Below are positions 23,906-33,667 of a stretch of DNA of 33,835 nucleotides, piece after piece. The notes beneath the pieces are model-generated. The model saw nothing but the letters and a program-made list of their open reading frames with translations. It was not told the origin of the DNA and ran no database searches. This DNA comes from Acholeplasmatales bacterium (GTDB lineage: Bacteria > Bacillota_I > Bacilli_A > Acholeplasmatales > Anaeroplasmataceae). The first letter of the stretch is position 1. Each line of letters begins with the position of its first letter. The position numbers were made by a program, and so were the translations under genes. The stretch is from the NCBI GenBank assembly GCA_016288855.1, contig JAEELJ010000009.1, positions 1 to 33,835 of the forward strand. Direction: 5' to 3'.

Positions 23906-23944
23906 GTTAATTGGAATATTATTTCAAAAGGAGGAATATACTAT

Positions 23945-25576
23945 ATGAAAGGCTTAAAAAAGCTAAGTATTTTAGGATTAGGTTTAGCACTTACTGCTAG
24001 TCTTGCCGCATGCAGTAACTCTAGTGCTTTAACAAATGAGCTTAATGCTGTACCTGAAGCACAGCAAGAAGTATATCCTGAAGTGACTTTCGATGAGAAC
24101 TATGAAAAAGAAGATCTTAGATTATCATCAATCATTTTAGATACTACAAATGCTAAAACTACATTCTATTTAGGTGAAGAATTCACTACTGAAGGTCTTA
24201 CTGTTAATGCAAGATACTTAAAGTATGAAAACAAAAAGGTAGTAGGTAGAGTTGATGTACCTATCGACGATTATTCTATTGATGCCTCAGATGTAAATAT
24301 TTATAAGGCTGGAACATATTCTGTAATAGTAAGTTATAGAGTAGGTACAGTACCTAAGACAAATACATATAAGGTTACAGTAAAGAATAACAAATATGAA
24401 GGAACTCCAAATGCAGTTTATTTATCAGGAATTGATATTGCATGGAGTGATGCTATGCAAGCAGATGAAACTTTCTGCGAAACAAGCGATACTACATTAA
24501 CTGTTTATGTTAATTCAGATCCTCAGGCAACTGAAGATTTAAAGGCAAAACTTACAACATCAGCATTTAATGCAACAGTTTACATTACAGCAAATGATGC
24601 AACTGGTAGTCCAACTATTTCATCAACAAAGCAATGGAATAAGGCAACTTTTAATCCAGTTGTTGATTGCTCAAGTGTTAATTTAGCTGTACCTGGTGTT
24701 TACATGGTTAAGTTAACATTAACTCGTACAATAACAGTTGATGGTGAAGCAATTACTGTTCCAGTAACTGGCTTCGTATTAATTAGTGTAAGAGATGTAA
24801 TCTCAAGCGCAAGCTACGCAGGTTACTATAATGAAGATGGAGAATTAGTAGAAAATGGTGTAATTGATATTCCATCATCTATTGATCCAATTGATTATAG
24901 TGATTTAGCTTATAAATTACAATATTATTCTGGTTCTAAGATTGTTAGAGTTGGTGATTATCCAGATCTATTCAATTTCTCAATCAATGTTATTCCACCA
25001 TATAAGCTTGGTACATCTAATGTAACTGTTAAGTTAACAGAAGCAAACTTAAATGGTGTTTATCCAACAGCAAGCTGTGATATTAATATTGTTGATTCTG
25101 GTAGAACATTTACTGTATATAACGCTAAGGACGAAAATGATTTTGTTGGCGTAGTAAATTATGATGAGGCAACTCAAAAGTATACAGATGCAACAATTGG
25201 TGCAACTGAACAACCAATTTCTATTGATGGAAATGTAGTTGCTGCAAATGTAGCAGGTCATAACGCAGCAGTTAATGTTGACGGTTTATCATTATCATAT
25301 AGATTAAAGATTACTAAGAATACAGGATATGTAAAAGTTAAGACAACTGGTAAGGGTATTATCAGATTCTATGCTGACTTTGGTTCAACAGGTAATATTA
25401 TTGTAGCTAATTCAAAGGGCGAAACATTATATACATCAGAAACTAAGGCTGGTAATAATGGTTCTAAGATTGAAGAAATAGTTACATTAAACTGTGAAGC
25501 TAACGATGAATTCGTTGTTAAGTCTAGTGCAGGTACTTGCTACTTATTCGGTATTGCAATTCAGTATGAGGCTTAG
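23945..25576 (+). CDS. Surface lipoprotein with bacterial Ig-like domains
   Basis: 543-aa lipoprotein of unknown function. The signal peptide ends in lipobox LAAC (Cys23). About residues 55-145 resemble a Big_3-type Ig-like domain (TTNAKTTFYLGEEFTTEGLT, ending in KAGTYSVIVSYRVG). A second beta-rich region spans about 155-290 and a third about 290-385. The last ~150 residues (from TFTVYNAKDENDFVG) look like a beta-sandwich carbohydrate-binding domain, comparable in style to the esterase C-terminus. No catalytic motif is visible, and unlike its neighbours it has no Thr stalk. The ATG at 23945 has AAGGAGG upstream; an extended frame from 23813 is rejected. The PL9 gene starts 10 bases downstream, so a pectin-binding or accessory role is inferred. 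Confidence 0.75.
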   Translation: MKGLKKLSILGLGLALTASLAACSNSSALTNELNAVPEAQQEVYPEVTFDENYEKEDLRLSSIILDTTNAKTTFYLGEEFTTEGLTVNARYLKYENKKVVGRVDVPIDDYSIDASDVNIYKAGTYSVIVSYRVGTVPKTNTYKVTVKNNKYEGTPNAVYLSGIDIAWSDAMQADETFCETSDTTLTVYVNSDPQATEDLKAKLTTSAFNATVYITANDATGSPTISSTKQWNKATFNPVVDCSSVNLAVPGVYMVKLTLTRTITVDGEAITVPVTGFVLISVRDVISSASYAGYYNEDGELVENGVIDIPSSIDPIDYSDLAYKLQYYSGSKIVRVGDYPDLFNFSINVIPPYKLGTSNVTVKLTEANLNGVYPTASCDINIVDSGRTFTVYNAKDENDFVGVVNYDEATQKYTDATIGATEQPISIDGNVVAANVAGHNAAVNVDGLSLSYRLKITKNTGYVKVKTTGKGIIRFYADFGSTGNIIVANSKGETLYTSETKAGNNGSKIEEIVTLNCEANDEFVVKSSAGTCYLFGIAIQYEA

Positions 25577-25586
25577 GAGGTAGAAT

Positions 25587-28500
25587 ATGAAGAAAAGAAT
25601 TATTTTAAGTGCCTTAGCTTTTACTGGTTTAGCACTTTCACTTACAGCATGTAATACTGGTGGAACTTCAACTACTACAGGTTCAGGTTCAACTACAACA
25701 ACTACAGGTGTAACTACTACATCTGGAGTTACAACAACATCTGATGTAACAACAACTACAGGTGCAACAACATCTGATATTACATCAACATCTACATCAC
25801 TTTATACATCAACAACTGCAGCAGCAGAAGCTACAACATATTATGTAACACCTACTGCATCAGCTACAGGTGCTGGTACAAAGGCAAATCCTATTTCATT
25901 CTCAAAGGCTTATTCACTTGCTCAGCCAGGTGATACAATCCTTTTAGCTGGCGGTACATATACTTATTCATATCGTCAGGAATTTAAGAATTCAGGTGCT
26001 CCTGGTCAATATATTACAGTAGCTCCTGAGGTTGAAGGAGAAAGAGTAGTATTTGATTTCTCAAGTATGACTTTTGATTCATCAGCTCGTGGATTCCAAG
26101 TATATGGTGATTATTGGCATTTCTATGGTATTGAAATAACTGGTGCTGGTGATAACGGTATGTATATTGCTGGGGATCACAATATCATTGAAAACTGTAT
26201 GTTCTATGGAAATAGTGATACAGGCTTACAATTAGGTCGTGGTTATAATACTGAAAACACATTAGATACATGGCCTTCATATAACTTAATTAAGAACTGT
26301 ACATCATTCGCAAATATTGATGAACCAACATATGGTGAAAATGCCGATGGTTTCGCAGCTAAGTTAACAATCGGTTATGGTAACATATTCGATGGCTGTA
26401 TGGCATTTAGAAACTCAGATGATGGTTGGGATTTATTCGCTAAGGTTGACTCAGGTAACATTGGTACAATTACTTTATACAACTGTGTTTCATTCGAAAA
26501 TGGTTTTATGCCATATGTAGTTGATAGAGTAGCTGATGGTGTTAATTTCAAATCATACAACACAATGAACGGTGATGGTATTGGATTTAAGCTTGGTGGT
26601 TCAACAATGATGGGTGACGTTGTTTTAAATAACTGTTTAGCATTTAATAACAAGTTACACGGATTTGGTGATAACTCTAACCCAGGTGTAATTTCAGTTA
26701 CTAACTGTACAGCATTTAATAACTGTGCAGGTTTAATTGGTATGGGTACTAAGACAGATCAAAACTTAGATGGTCGTATTTCTCAAGTAAGAGGAATTGA
26801 TGGTGATACTAATAAGTCACATAACATCGACCTTGCTCGTACTAATGGTTCATATAACAACTATTATGGTGTATTATCATACACTAATAACCAAGATGGT
26901 TATACAGTATCTGGTGATTCAACATTCAATGCTGACTCATACAAGGGTGCAGTAGCATATTCAGTATTCAATACTGGTTATGATGCTGGTGAAGTTTATA
27001 CAACATTCACAACACCAGAAGATGCATCTTCTTATAAGACAGCAACAGTAGATACAGCATTCTCAAATGGTTCTACTGGAACTACAACATTAACAGATGA
27101 TGATTTCATTGATTTATCTGCAATTAATGCAATTTGTGATTCAGCTGAAGATGTTGCTATTATGGGTCGTGAAATCGTAAGCATTTATAGAAATGCTGAT
27201 GGTTCTATTAATATGCATGATAAGGTTAAGTTAGACGAATCAAGCGAATTCGCAACTTATAATAATGGTTCTCCAATTGGTGCTACATTAGATAAGACAT
27301 CAAATGATGCATATCCACATCCAGATTTCTATACATTCCAAACAATTGAAGCAGGAACAGCAGCAGAAAAGGTAGCTGTATTATCAGCATATCAATCTTG
27401 CCAGCCTATTACTTCAACATTTGCAACATATCAAGATTTCGATTTACCAAAGCTAGTTAATGGTTGTGATATCACTTGGACTTCAAGTAATACTGATGTA
27501 ATTACAATTAATCCAAATGAAGAAACAACTGTATCTGGTTCATTCACTTCTAAAGCAGAAGTAACTGTACCAGAAGGCTCAGTAGATGTAGTATTAACTG
27601 CAACTATTGTTAATGGTGCTTATTCAATTACAAGAGATTTCACAATCCATGTAGTTGGACGTAATCAAGATTTAGGTGCATTAACTTCAACTGGTTCAAC
27701 AGCAATTAGAGTTGATAAATATGGCTCATATGTTGCACCAAGAGTATATGCCCTAGATTCATCATCTGTTTCTTTATCAGAATTACCACAAGGCTTATAC
27801 AATATTGAATATTCTTACGAATATGCAACATCAGGTAAGGCAACATTCTATAATGTAGATGGTGTTTATACATCAATTCCAGGTGTATATAGAGTAACTG
27901 CAACAGCAACATCAACTAAGTCAGGTGTTGTATCAACATTTGTATATAATGTTTATATCGTTGACCCTGATTGTGATATTGATTTCGTTGGTGGTGCAGA
28001 AGTAACATTAACTTCAACTGGTGTTCAATTAGTTGGTAACTTATCTAATATCGAAGGTAGTGTTTATGCATTAGTTTCTTCTGAAGCTATTACAGATATT
28101 ACTTATGCTGATATTATTAATTCTGAAAATGTTCAATCTGTACAAATTATAACAGATTCAATCGTTGCTAAGTTTGATGCTGACAACCTTAACCTTAAGG
28201 CTGAAGATGGTATCCAATATTATGTATACTATGTTGTTGCTAACGATAATAAGTCTAATACATCTAATATCGTTAGAAGCTTCTCAGTATCTTCTAAGTC
28301 AATTTCAACTAATGATGAATTCTATCAATTAGCTCGTACAGGTAAGTTAAATGTTGAAACTGAAACTTCAGCATTAACAATCTATAGCTTAAAGAATGAC
28401 TTAGATTTCACTGGCTATTATTGGGATATTAAGACAACATCTGGCTTAAACGGATTCTCTGGCTTATTAAATGGTAATGGTCATACAGTATCTAACATTT

Positions 28501-29501
28501 CAATTACTACAATTGATGATGAAGGTCAACCAGTTGATATTAAGAATAATAAGAAGGTTGTAAATGTATTCTACCAGTTAACTGGTGGTGTAATCATGAA
28601 TGTCAATATTGATGAATTATCAATCATTGATTCAACTAATACAGCAACTCAAGTCGGCTTAGTAGGCGAAATGAGAGGCGGTTACTTACATAAGATTCAA
28701 TTTACTAATGTTAAGGCTACAGGTTATGATTCTGTTGGTGCATTAGTAGGTAAGGTTTCTGGTGGTTACAACTATGTAACTGAATGTCAATTAATTAACC
28801 CAATTCCTGAAGATTATACTGAAAACGAATATGTAATTTCTGTTGTTAACAAGTATGCTGCAGGTTTAATTGCAAACGTTCAAGCAAACTCTGATTCTTC
28901 AGTAGTAGAATTATATGTTTCTGATTGTGCTGTTTTAGCTAACATTGGTGATGGAACAGATGCAGGTGGAAACATTGGTGGTATCGTTGGACGTATTAAG
29001 GGTGAAGATTCTAGATATACATTATCTATTACTCAGTGCTACTATCATGGTACAATTATCGCTAAGGGTCAGTACAACGCTGGTATCTTAGGCGATATTG
29101 AATCTGGTGCTGGTGATATTACAGTATTAAGAAATTACTCTGATGTAATCTTCGTTTATGCTGGTGCTTATCTTGAAGCTTGGGCTGCAAGAAAGTCTAA
29201 TACAGACCAATATTATGCACATAAGAACTCTAACCCAATCATTGGACGTGCAACTCTATCTTCAGGCTCAATTACATCTGATATTTCTAATATCGGTACA
29301 TGGGCTGATTACTATTGCGTAACATCTAACATCATCATTACTAAGTCAATTGTATTCGACTTAACAACTGATGAAGATGATCAAATGTTTGAAGTTACTA
29401 AGTCTTACTGTGAATTATTATTAAAGTTAGACTTCTCTGAAGACGGCGCATGGAATTATGATGATACTACAGGTATCTTATCATTAAAGCCATTAGCATA
29501 A
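25587..29501 (+). CDS. Pectate lyase lipoprotein (PL9)
   Basis: 1304-aa lipoprotein. Lipobox LTAC gives Cys22, with a Thr-rich stalk at 23-82. A PL9 beta-helix lies at about 83-560: it starts TYYVTPTASATGAGTKANPI, then has NADGFAAKLT (Asp254) and NSDDGWDLF (Asp278, 279, 282). These have the same 24-residue spacing as the calcium ligands Asp209/233/234/237 of Dickeya Pel9A. Lys335 in GIGFKLGG is the probable catalytic base (Lys273 equivalent), after a roughly 17-residue insertion. An atrophied Ig-like domain (about 590-690) and further beta domains follow. The C-terminus (about 905-1304) has GLUG-type repeats (NGNGHTVSNI, GLVGEMRGG, GALVGKVSGG, GGIVGRIKG). The AGGAGG ribosome site overlaps the stop of the preceding gene. 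Confidence 0.9.
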   Translation: MKKRIILSALAFTGLALSLTACNTGGTSTTTGSGSTTTTTGVTTTSGVTTTSDVTTTTGATTSDITSTSTSLYTSTTAAAEATTYYVTPTASATGAGTKANPISFSKAYSLAQPGDTILLAGGTYTYSYRQEFKNSGAPGQYITVAPEVEGERVVFDFSSMTFDSSARGFQVYGDYWHFYGIEITGAGDNGMYIAGDHNIIENCMFYGNSDTGLQLGRGYNTENTLDTWPSYNLIKNCTSFANIDEPTYGENADGFAAKLTIGYGNIFDGCMAFRNSDDGWDLFAKVDSGNIGTITLYNCVSFENGFMPYVVDRVADGVNFKSYNTMNGDGIGFKLGGSTMMGDVVLNNCLAFNNKLHGFGDNSNPGVISVTNCTAFNNCAGLIGMGTKTDQNLDGRISQVRGIDGDTNKSHNIDLARTNGSYNNYYGVLSYTNNQDGYTVSGDSTFNADSYKGAVAYSVFNTGYDAGEVYTTFTTPEDASSYKTATVDTAFSNGSTGTTTLTDDDFIDLSAINAICDSAEDVAIMGREIVSIYRNADGSINMHDKVKLDESSEFATYNNGSPIGATLDKTSNDAYPHPDFYTFQTIEAGTAAEKVAVLSAYQSCQPITSTFATYQDFDLPKLVNGCDITWTSSNTDVITINPNEETTVSGSFTSKAEVTVPEGSVDVVLTATIVNGAYSITRDFTIHVVGRNQDLGALTSTGSTAIRVDKYGSYVAPRVYALDSSSVSLSELPQGLYNIEYSYEYATSGKATFYNVDGVYTSIPGVYRVTATATSTKSGVVSTFVYNVYIVDPDCDIDFVGGAEVTLTSTGVQLVGNLSNIEGSVYALVSSEAITDITYADIINSENVQSVQIITDSIVAKFDADNLNLKAEDGIQYYVYYVVANDNKSNTSNIVRSFSVSSKSISTNDEFYQLARTGKLNVETETSALTIYSLKNDLDFTGYYWDIKTTSGLNGFSGLLNGNGHTVSNISITTIDDEGQPVDIKNNKKVVNVFYQLTGGVIMNVNIDELSIIDSTNTATQVGLVGEMRGGYLHKIQFTNVKATGYDSVGALVGKVSGGYNYVTECQLINPIPEDYTENEYVISVVNKYAAGLIANVQANSDSSVVELYVSDCAVLANIGDGTDAGGNIGGIVGRIKGEDSRYTLSITQCYYHGTIIAKGQYNAGILGDIESGAGDITVLRNYSDVIFVYAGAYLEAWAARKSNTDQYYAHKNSNPIIGRATLSSGSITSDISNIGTWADYYCVTSNIIITKSIVFDLTTDEDDQMFEVTKSYCELLLKLDFSEDGAWNYDDTTGILSLKPLA
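25653..25832 (+). repeat. Thr-rich stalk coding repeats in the PL9 gene
   Basis: ACT/ACA-rich degenerate repeats coding for GVTTTS- and DVTTTT-type units (residues 23-82), shorter than in the two minus-strand enzymes. Confidence 0.65.
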
Positions 29502-29518
29502 TAAAATAGTATTATTAA

Positions 29519-29553
29519 AAAGTACGATATGTCCTTCATATCGTGCTTTTTTC
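29519..29553 (+). terminator. Terminator after the PL9 gene
   Basis: Eleven-bp stem AGTACGATATG/CATATCGTGCT (29521-29531 with 29537-29547, one G-T pair), five-base loop, then a T-run. Confidence 0.88.
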
Positions 29554-29633
29554 TTTCTTATAAAATTTATATAATTATTATTTTCATACACAATGGTTTT
29601 ACAATTTACCATAAAAATATAAAAAAATCGTTG

Positions 29634-29639
29634 TATAAT
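29634..29639 (+). promoter_or_regulatory. Candidate -10 box for tilS-hpt-ftsH
   Basis: TATAAT preceded directly by TTG, 21 bases before the tilS ATG. No convincing -35 at 16-18 bases (ATAAAA). Confidence 0.45.
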
Positions 29640-29660
29640 AAATTTGTTGAGGTAAGTTAT

Positions 29661-30971
29661 ATGGAAGAATTAGTAAAGAATTTCTTAAAACAGAATAATA
29701 TAATCATTACTAAGCCATGTGTTGTAGCTGTATCAGGTGGTGCTGATTCAGTATGCTTATTACATATTATGATTAATTTAGGATATCAATGTATTCTTGC
29801 CCATGTTAATCATCACAAAAGAAAAGAATCAGATATTGAAGAAGAAGCTATGAGGGCATTAGCAAAAGAACTTAATATTCCATTTGAATTATTATCATAT
29901 AACCATAATAATATTGGTAATTTTGAGAATGATGCACATCACGCAAGATATCAATTCTTTAGAGATGTATGTCAAAAATACGATACTAATGTAATCTTAA
30001 CAGCACACCATCTAGATGACCAAATAGAATCTATTTTAATGAAGATTATGGAAGGTTCTAATCTATATGGCTATGCAGGAGTTCCTGTGCTTACTACAAA
30101 TGATAGTGAATTTGTTACAATAAGGCCATTATTATGCGTTTCTAAGGAACAAATATATAAATACATGGAAGATAATAAATATCCTTATTTTGAGGATATT
30201 TCAAATAAGAGTGATGATTATTTAAGAAATAGAATAAGACATCATGTAACTCCATTCTTAAAGAAGGAATGTAGGGATATTTATAATAAAATTAGTGAAT
30301 ATTCTACTCAAGCTCATGAAGCATTTAGCTTCATTAGAAATGAAAGCATTAAATATTTAGAATTAAATCTAGGTAGAATAGATACAACTACATTTAATGA
30401 TTTAGATATAGCATTAAAAAAGGATATAATCTCATTAATGCTTGAAGGATATAACATTAGAAAGAATAAAGATATAATCTTAAATATTTTAGATATATTA
30501 TCATCATCAGATGGTAATAAAAAGCTAATGCTTATGCAGGATTATATATTTGTTAGAGAATATAACCTAGGTTATATAAAAAAGGAATCTAAAATATCTA
30601 ATGAAATATTAGAATTAGGGCTTCATGATAGAACAATATTTAATGGTAAATATCTATTTTATTTTTCAAAAAATAAGCCTAATTCTAATGTAAAAAGCAT
30701 AAAATTATGCTATAATATGCATAAGTTGCCGTTTATCATTAGGACAAGACAGAGTGATGATGAAATAGCAATGAGCTTTGGTACAAAGAAAATCAATAGA
30801 TTATTTATTGACGAGAAGGTAGCAAAGGATTTAAGAGATGATATCCCACTTATTTTTGATAATGATAATAATTTATTATGGGTTTATGGCTATGCTAAAT
30901 CTATTGATATTACAAAAGAAAAAAATGATGGCGATATTTATTTAGTATGTGAGGAAAAAGAAAATGAATAA
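29661..30971 (+). CDS. tilS: tRNA(Ile)-lysidine synthase
   Basis: 436-aa ATP-dependent enzyme that turns C34 of the CAU-anticodon tRNA-Ile into lysidine. The PP-loop VVAVSGGADSVCLL (SGGADS at 25-30) is near the N-terminus, followed by HVNHHKR and LTAHHLDDQIES, both family motifs. A C-terminal TilS domain includes FIIRTRQSDDEIAM and LWVYGYAKS. The ATG at 29661, with Shine-Dalgarno TGAGGTAAG, is chosen over a hydrophobic 44-residue upstream extension. Eight-base overlap with hpt; the tilS-hpt-ftsH order is conserved in Bacillota. Confidence 0.95.
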   Translation: MEELVKNFLKQNNIIITKPCVVAVSGGADSVCLLHIMINLGYQCILAHVNHHKRKESDIEEEAMRALAKELNIPFELLSYNHNNIGNFENDAHHARYQFFRDVCQKYDTNVILTAHHLDDQIESILMKIMEGSNLYGYAGVPVLTTNDSEFVTIRPLLCVSKEQIYKYMEDNKYPYFEDISNKSDDYLRNRIRHHVTPFLKKECRDIYNKISEYSTQAHEAFSFIRNESIKYLELNLGRIDTTTFNDLDIALKKDIISLMLEGYNIRKNKDIILNILDILSSSDGNKKLMLMQDYIFVREYNLGYIKKESKISNEILELGLHDRTIFNGKYLFYFSKNKPNSNVKSIKLCYNMHKLPFIIRTRQSDDEIAMSFGTKKINRLFIDEKVAKDLRDDIPLIFDNDNNLLWVYGYAKSIDITKEKNDGDIYLVCEEKENE

Positions 30972-31494
30972 AGACATTGAAGAAATATTATATTCAGAAG
31001 AGCAATTACATTTAACTACTGGTAATATGGCTAAGTTAATTGATAATGATTATAAGGATACCCTACCATTATTAGTTGGTATCTTAAATGGTGTAGTACC
31101 ATTCATGGTTTCATTAGTAAATCAAATAACTATACCAATGAATATGGATTTCATTAAAGTTAAATCTTACTCAGGTGTACATTCTACAGGTAATGTTCAA
31201 ATTATTGGATATGTTCCTGATGTTAAGGATAGAGATGTAATCATTTGTGATGATATCTTAGATACAGGACGTACTTTAATTGAATTAAAGAATCAGTTCT
31301 TATCTTTAGGAGCTAAATCAGTTAAGGTTGCAGTTTTACTTAACAAGGTTGGTACAAGAGTTGTAGATATTGAAGCGGATTATAAGGGATATGATGTTCC
31401 TAACAAGTTTGTTGTAGGATTCGGTCTAGATTATAATGAGCTTTATAGAAATCTTCCTTATATTGGAGTTTTAAAGGAAGAAATTTATAAGTAG
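30964..31494 (+). CDS. hpt: Hypoxanthine-guanine phosphoribosyltransferase
   Basis: 176-aa purine salvage enzyme joining hypoxanthine or guanine to PRPP. It has the PPi-binding region LVGILNGVVPFMVSL, the flexible-loop region VKSYSGVHSTG, and the PRPP-binding signature DVIICDDILDTGRTL (91-105). The purine-binding C-terminal part includes KFVVGFGLDYNELYRNLPYIGV. The ATG at 30964 with GAGGA upstream is preferred over an in-frame GTG at 30949. It lies between tilS and ftsH in one operon. Confidence 0.95.
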   Translation: MNKDIEEILYSEEQLHLTTGNMAKLIDNDYKDTLPLLVGILNGVVPFMVSLVNQITIPMNMDFIKVKSYSGVHSTGNVQIIGYVPDVKDRDVIICDDILDTGRTLIELKNQFLSLGAKSVKVAVLLNKVGTRVVDIEADYKGYDVPNKFVVGFGLDYNELYRNLPYIGVLKEEIYK

Positions 31495-31507
31495 TAAGGA
31501 GTAAATT

Positions 31508-33667
31508 ATGCAGGACAACAATCAAAATAATAATCAAAATAATAGTCCTAAGCGTCACTTCTTTGACTGGAGATTCTTAATTGTTATTGTATTATTAATT
31601 GTAGGTATAGTATTCTTTGTAAGACTATTAACTCAAACTAGTGCAACAACAATTAGCTATTCTGAATTTGAATATTACATTCAAAAAGGCAATAATTATC
31701 AGGTTACAGAAGTTACAGCTACACCTTCAAAAGAATATTCTAATTTAGCTGTTGTTGAAGGTAATTATCAAGTAACTAAGGATGGAAAAACTACACAATA
31801 TTCATTTAAGGTTATTATGACATATGATCAATTAAGTGAAATTGTTGCAAAAATCCAGGACTCAGCTGATACAACATATGAGGATGTTAAGGTTACATAT
31901 ACTAACCCTGAAACATCTATGTGGTTATCAATACTTGTTACATTCTTACCAACAATTATAATTTTAGTAATATCATTTATTTTATTTAGAAGCTTATTAA
32001 GAAGCCAAGGCGGTGCTGGTGGTGCAATGGATTTTGGTAAATCTACTGCAGTATTAAACCGCGGTAAAACTTGTAAATTTGAAGATGTTGCAGGTTGCGA
32101 TGAAGAAAAGGATGAATTAGTTGAAATCATTGATTTCTTAAAGAATCCTCGTAAATATAATGAAATTGGTGCAAGAGTACCAAAGGGTGTTATTTTATTT
32201 GGACCTCCAGGTACAGGTAAAACATTACTTGCGAAAGCAGTAGCTGGTGAAGCTGGTGTTCCATTCTTCTCAATTTCAGGTTCTGATTTCGTTGAAATGT
32301 TCGTTGGTGTTGGTGCATCAAGAGTAAGAGATATGTTCAAAACTGCTAAGCAAAACGCCCCTTGTATCATTTTCATTGATGAAATTGATGCGGTAGGTAG
32401 ACAACGTGGCGCTGGTATGGGTGGCGGACATGATGAAAGAGAACAAACATTAAACCAATTATTAGTTGAAATGGATGGTTTCAATGGTAATACAGGTATT
32501 ATTGTTATGGCAGCTACTAACCGTCCAGACGTATTAGACCCTGCCTTATTAAGACCAGGTAGATTTGACCGCCAAATTACAATCTCTAATCCAGATGTTA
32601 GAGGAAGAGAAGCAATATTAAAGGTTCATGCAAGAAATAAGCATATTGATCCATCAGTTAAGCTAGATGGTGTTGCAGCAAGAACACCAGGATTTAGTGG
32701 TGCTGATCTTGAAAACTTATTAAATGAAGCTGCATTACTTGCAGCAAGAGAAAACCGTAAGGTTATTAATCATCAGGATATTGATGAGGCAACAGACCGT
32801 GTAATGATGGGACCTGCGAAGAAGTCTAGACAATATACTGAGCATGAAAGAAAGCTTGTTGCATATCATGAAGCTGGACATGCAGTAATTGGATTAAAAC
32901 TTGAAAATGCATCTATCGTTCAAAAGGTTACAATTGTTCCAAGAGGACAAGCTGGCGGATATAATTTAATGATGCCACGTGAAGAAACTTATTTTAGAAC
33001 ACAAAAGCAATTAAAAGAAACTATTACAGGCTATTTAGGAGGCCGTGTTGCAGAAGAAATTATTTTTAAGGATGTATCTACAGGTGCATCAAATGACTTC
33101 GAAAACGCAACTAAGCTTGCAAGAGCCATGGTTACAGAATATGGTATGTCTCCTTTAGGACCTATTCAATATGAACAGCCTAATGGTTCTGTATTCTTAG
33201 GTCGTGATTACTTAAAGGATAAGAACTTCAGTGATCAGGTTGCAATGGAAATCGATAAGGAAGTTAGAAATATTATTGAAGATTGCTATGCTGAATGCCA
33301 AAAGGTAATAGGTGAAAACTTAGATTTATTAACTAATATTGCTAATTACTTATTAAAACTTGAAACATTAAATAAGGCTGATATTGATGAAATCGCATCA
33401 ACAGGTCACCTATCTTGGTATGATAATAAGGTTTCAGCTGCTGAAGTTAATAATGAAGAAGAAGCTGATACTTTAGAAAATTCAACTGAAGTAAAAGAAG
33501 ATGCTAAAGAATCAACTGATAAAGAAGTTAAAATAGAAGAAGCAAAAGAAGATAACAACCTAGTTTCTTCAACTGAAGTTAAGGTTGATGAAGTAAAAGA
33601 ATATAATCCTTTAGAAGATAATAAAGAATCTTCTTTAGATGATACAAAAGAAGATAAGACTAAATAA
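31508..33667 (+). CDS. ftsH: ATP-dependent zinc metalloprotease FtsH
   Basis: 719-aa membrane-bound AAA protease for membrane and regulatory protein quality control. TM1 is at about 22-41, an extracytoplasmic segment at about 42-138, and TM2 at about 139-160. The AAA domain has Walker A GPPGTGKT (232-239), Walker [13 protein letters not shown], and second region of homology [22 protein letters not shown]. The M41 zinc site is HEAGH (454-458). After about residue 640 a long, acidic, low-complexity tail of roughly 80 residues rich in E, K, D and S is longer than in most homologues. Shine-Dalgarno AAGGAG. Its stop overlaps the start of rqcP by one base. Confidence 0.97.
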   Translation: MQDNNQNNNQNNSPKRHFFDWRFLIVIVLLIVGIVFFVRLLTQTSATTISYSEFEYYIQKGNNYQVTEVTATPSKEYSNLAVVEGNYQVTKDGKTTQYSFKVIMTYDQLSEIVAKIQDSADTTYEDVKVTYTNPETSMWLSILVTFLPTIIILVISFILFRSLLRSQGGAGGAMDFGKSTAVLNRGKTCKFEDVAGCDEEKDELVEIIDFLKNPRKYNEIGARVPKGVILFGPPGTGKTLLAKAVAGEAGVPFFSISGSDFVEMFVGVGASRVRDMFKTAKQNAPCIIFIDEIDAVGRQRGAGMGGGHDEREQTLNQLLVEMDGFNGNTGIIVMAATNRPDVLDPALLRPGRFDRQITISNPDVRGREAILKVHARNKHIDPSVKLDGVAARTPGFSGADLENLLNEAALLAARENRKVINHQDIDEATDRVMMGPAKKSRQYTEHERKLVAYHEAGHAVIGLKLENASIVQKVTIVPRGQAGGYNLMMPREETYFRTQKQLKETITGYLGGRVAEEIIFKDVSTGASNDFENATKLARAMVTEYGMSPLGPIQYEQPNGSVFLGRDYLKDKNFSDQVAMEIDKEVRNIIEDCYAECQKVIGENLDLLTNIANYLLKLETLNKADIDEIASTGHLSWYDNKVSAAEVNNEEEADTLENSTEVKEDAKESTDKEVKIEEAKEDNNLVSSTEVKVDEVKEYNPLEDNKESSLDDTKEDKTK

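Noticed and set aside
23813-23944. N-terminal extension of the Ig-like lipoprotein
   Set aside because: It overlaps the promoter (-35 and -10 at 23877-23905) and would bury the lipoprotein signal peptide. The ATG at 23945 has a strong ribosome site.
29529-29660. 44-residue hydrophobic extension of tilS
   Set aside because: It begins in the PL9 terminator and contains the candidate -10. TilS proteins start close to the PP-loop, as the ATG at 29661 does.
31828-32484. 218-codon minus-strand frame inside ftsH
   Set aside because: It is the antisense shadow of the highly conserved AAA domain of ftsH and has no supporting signals.
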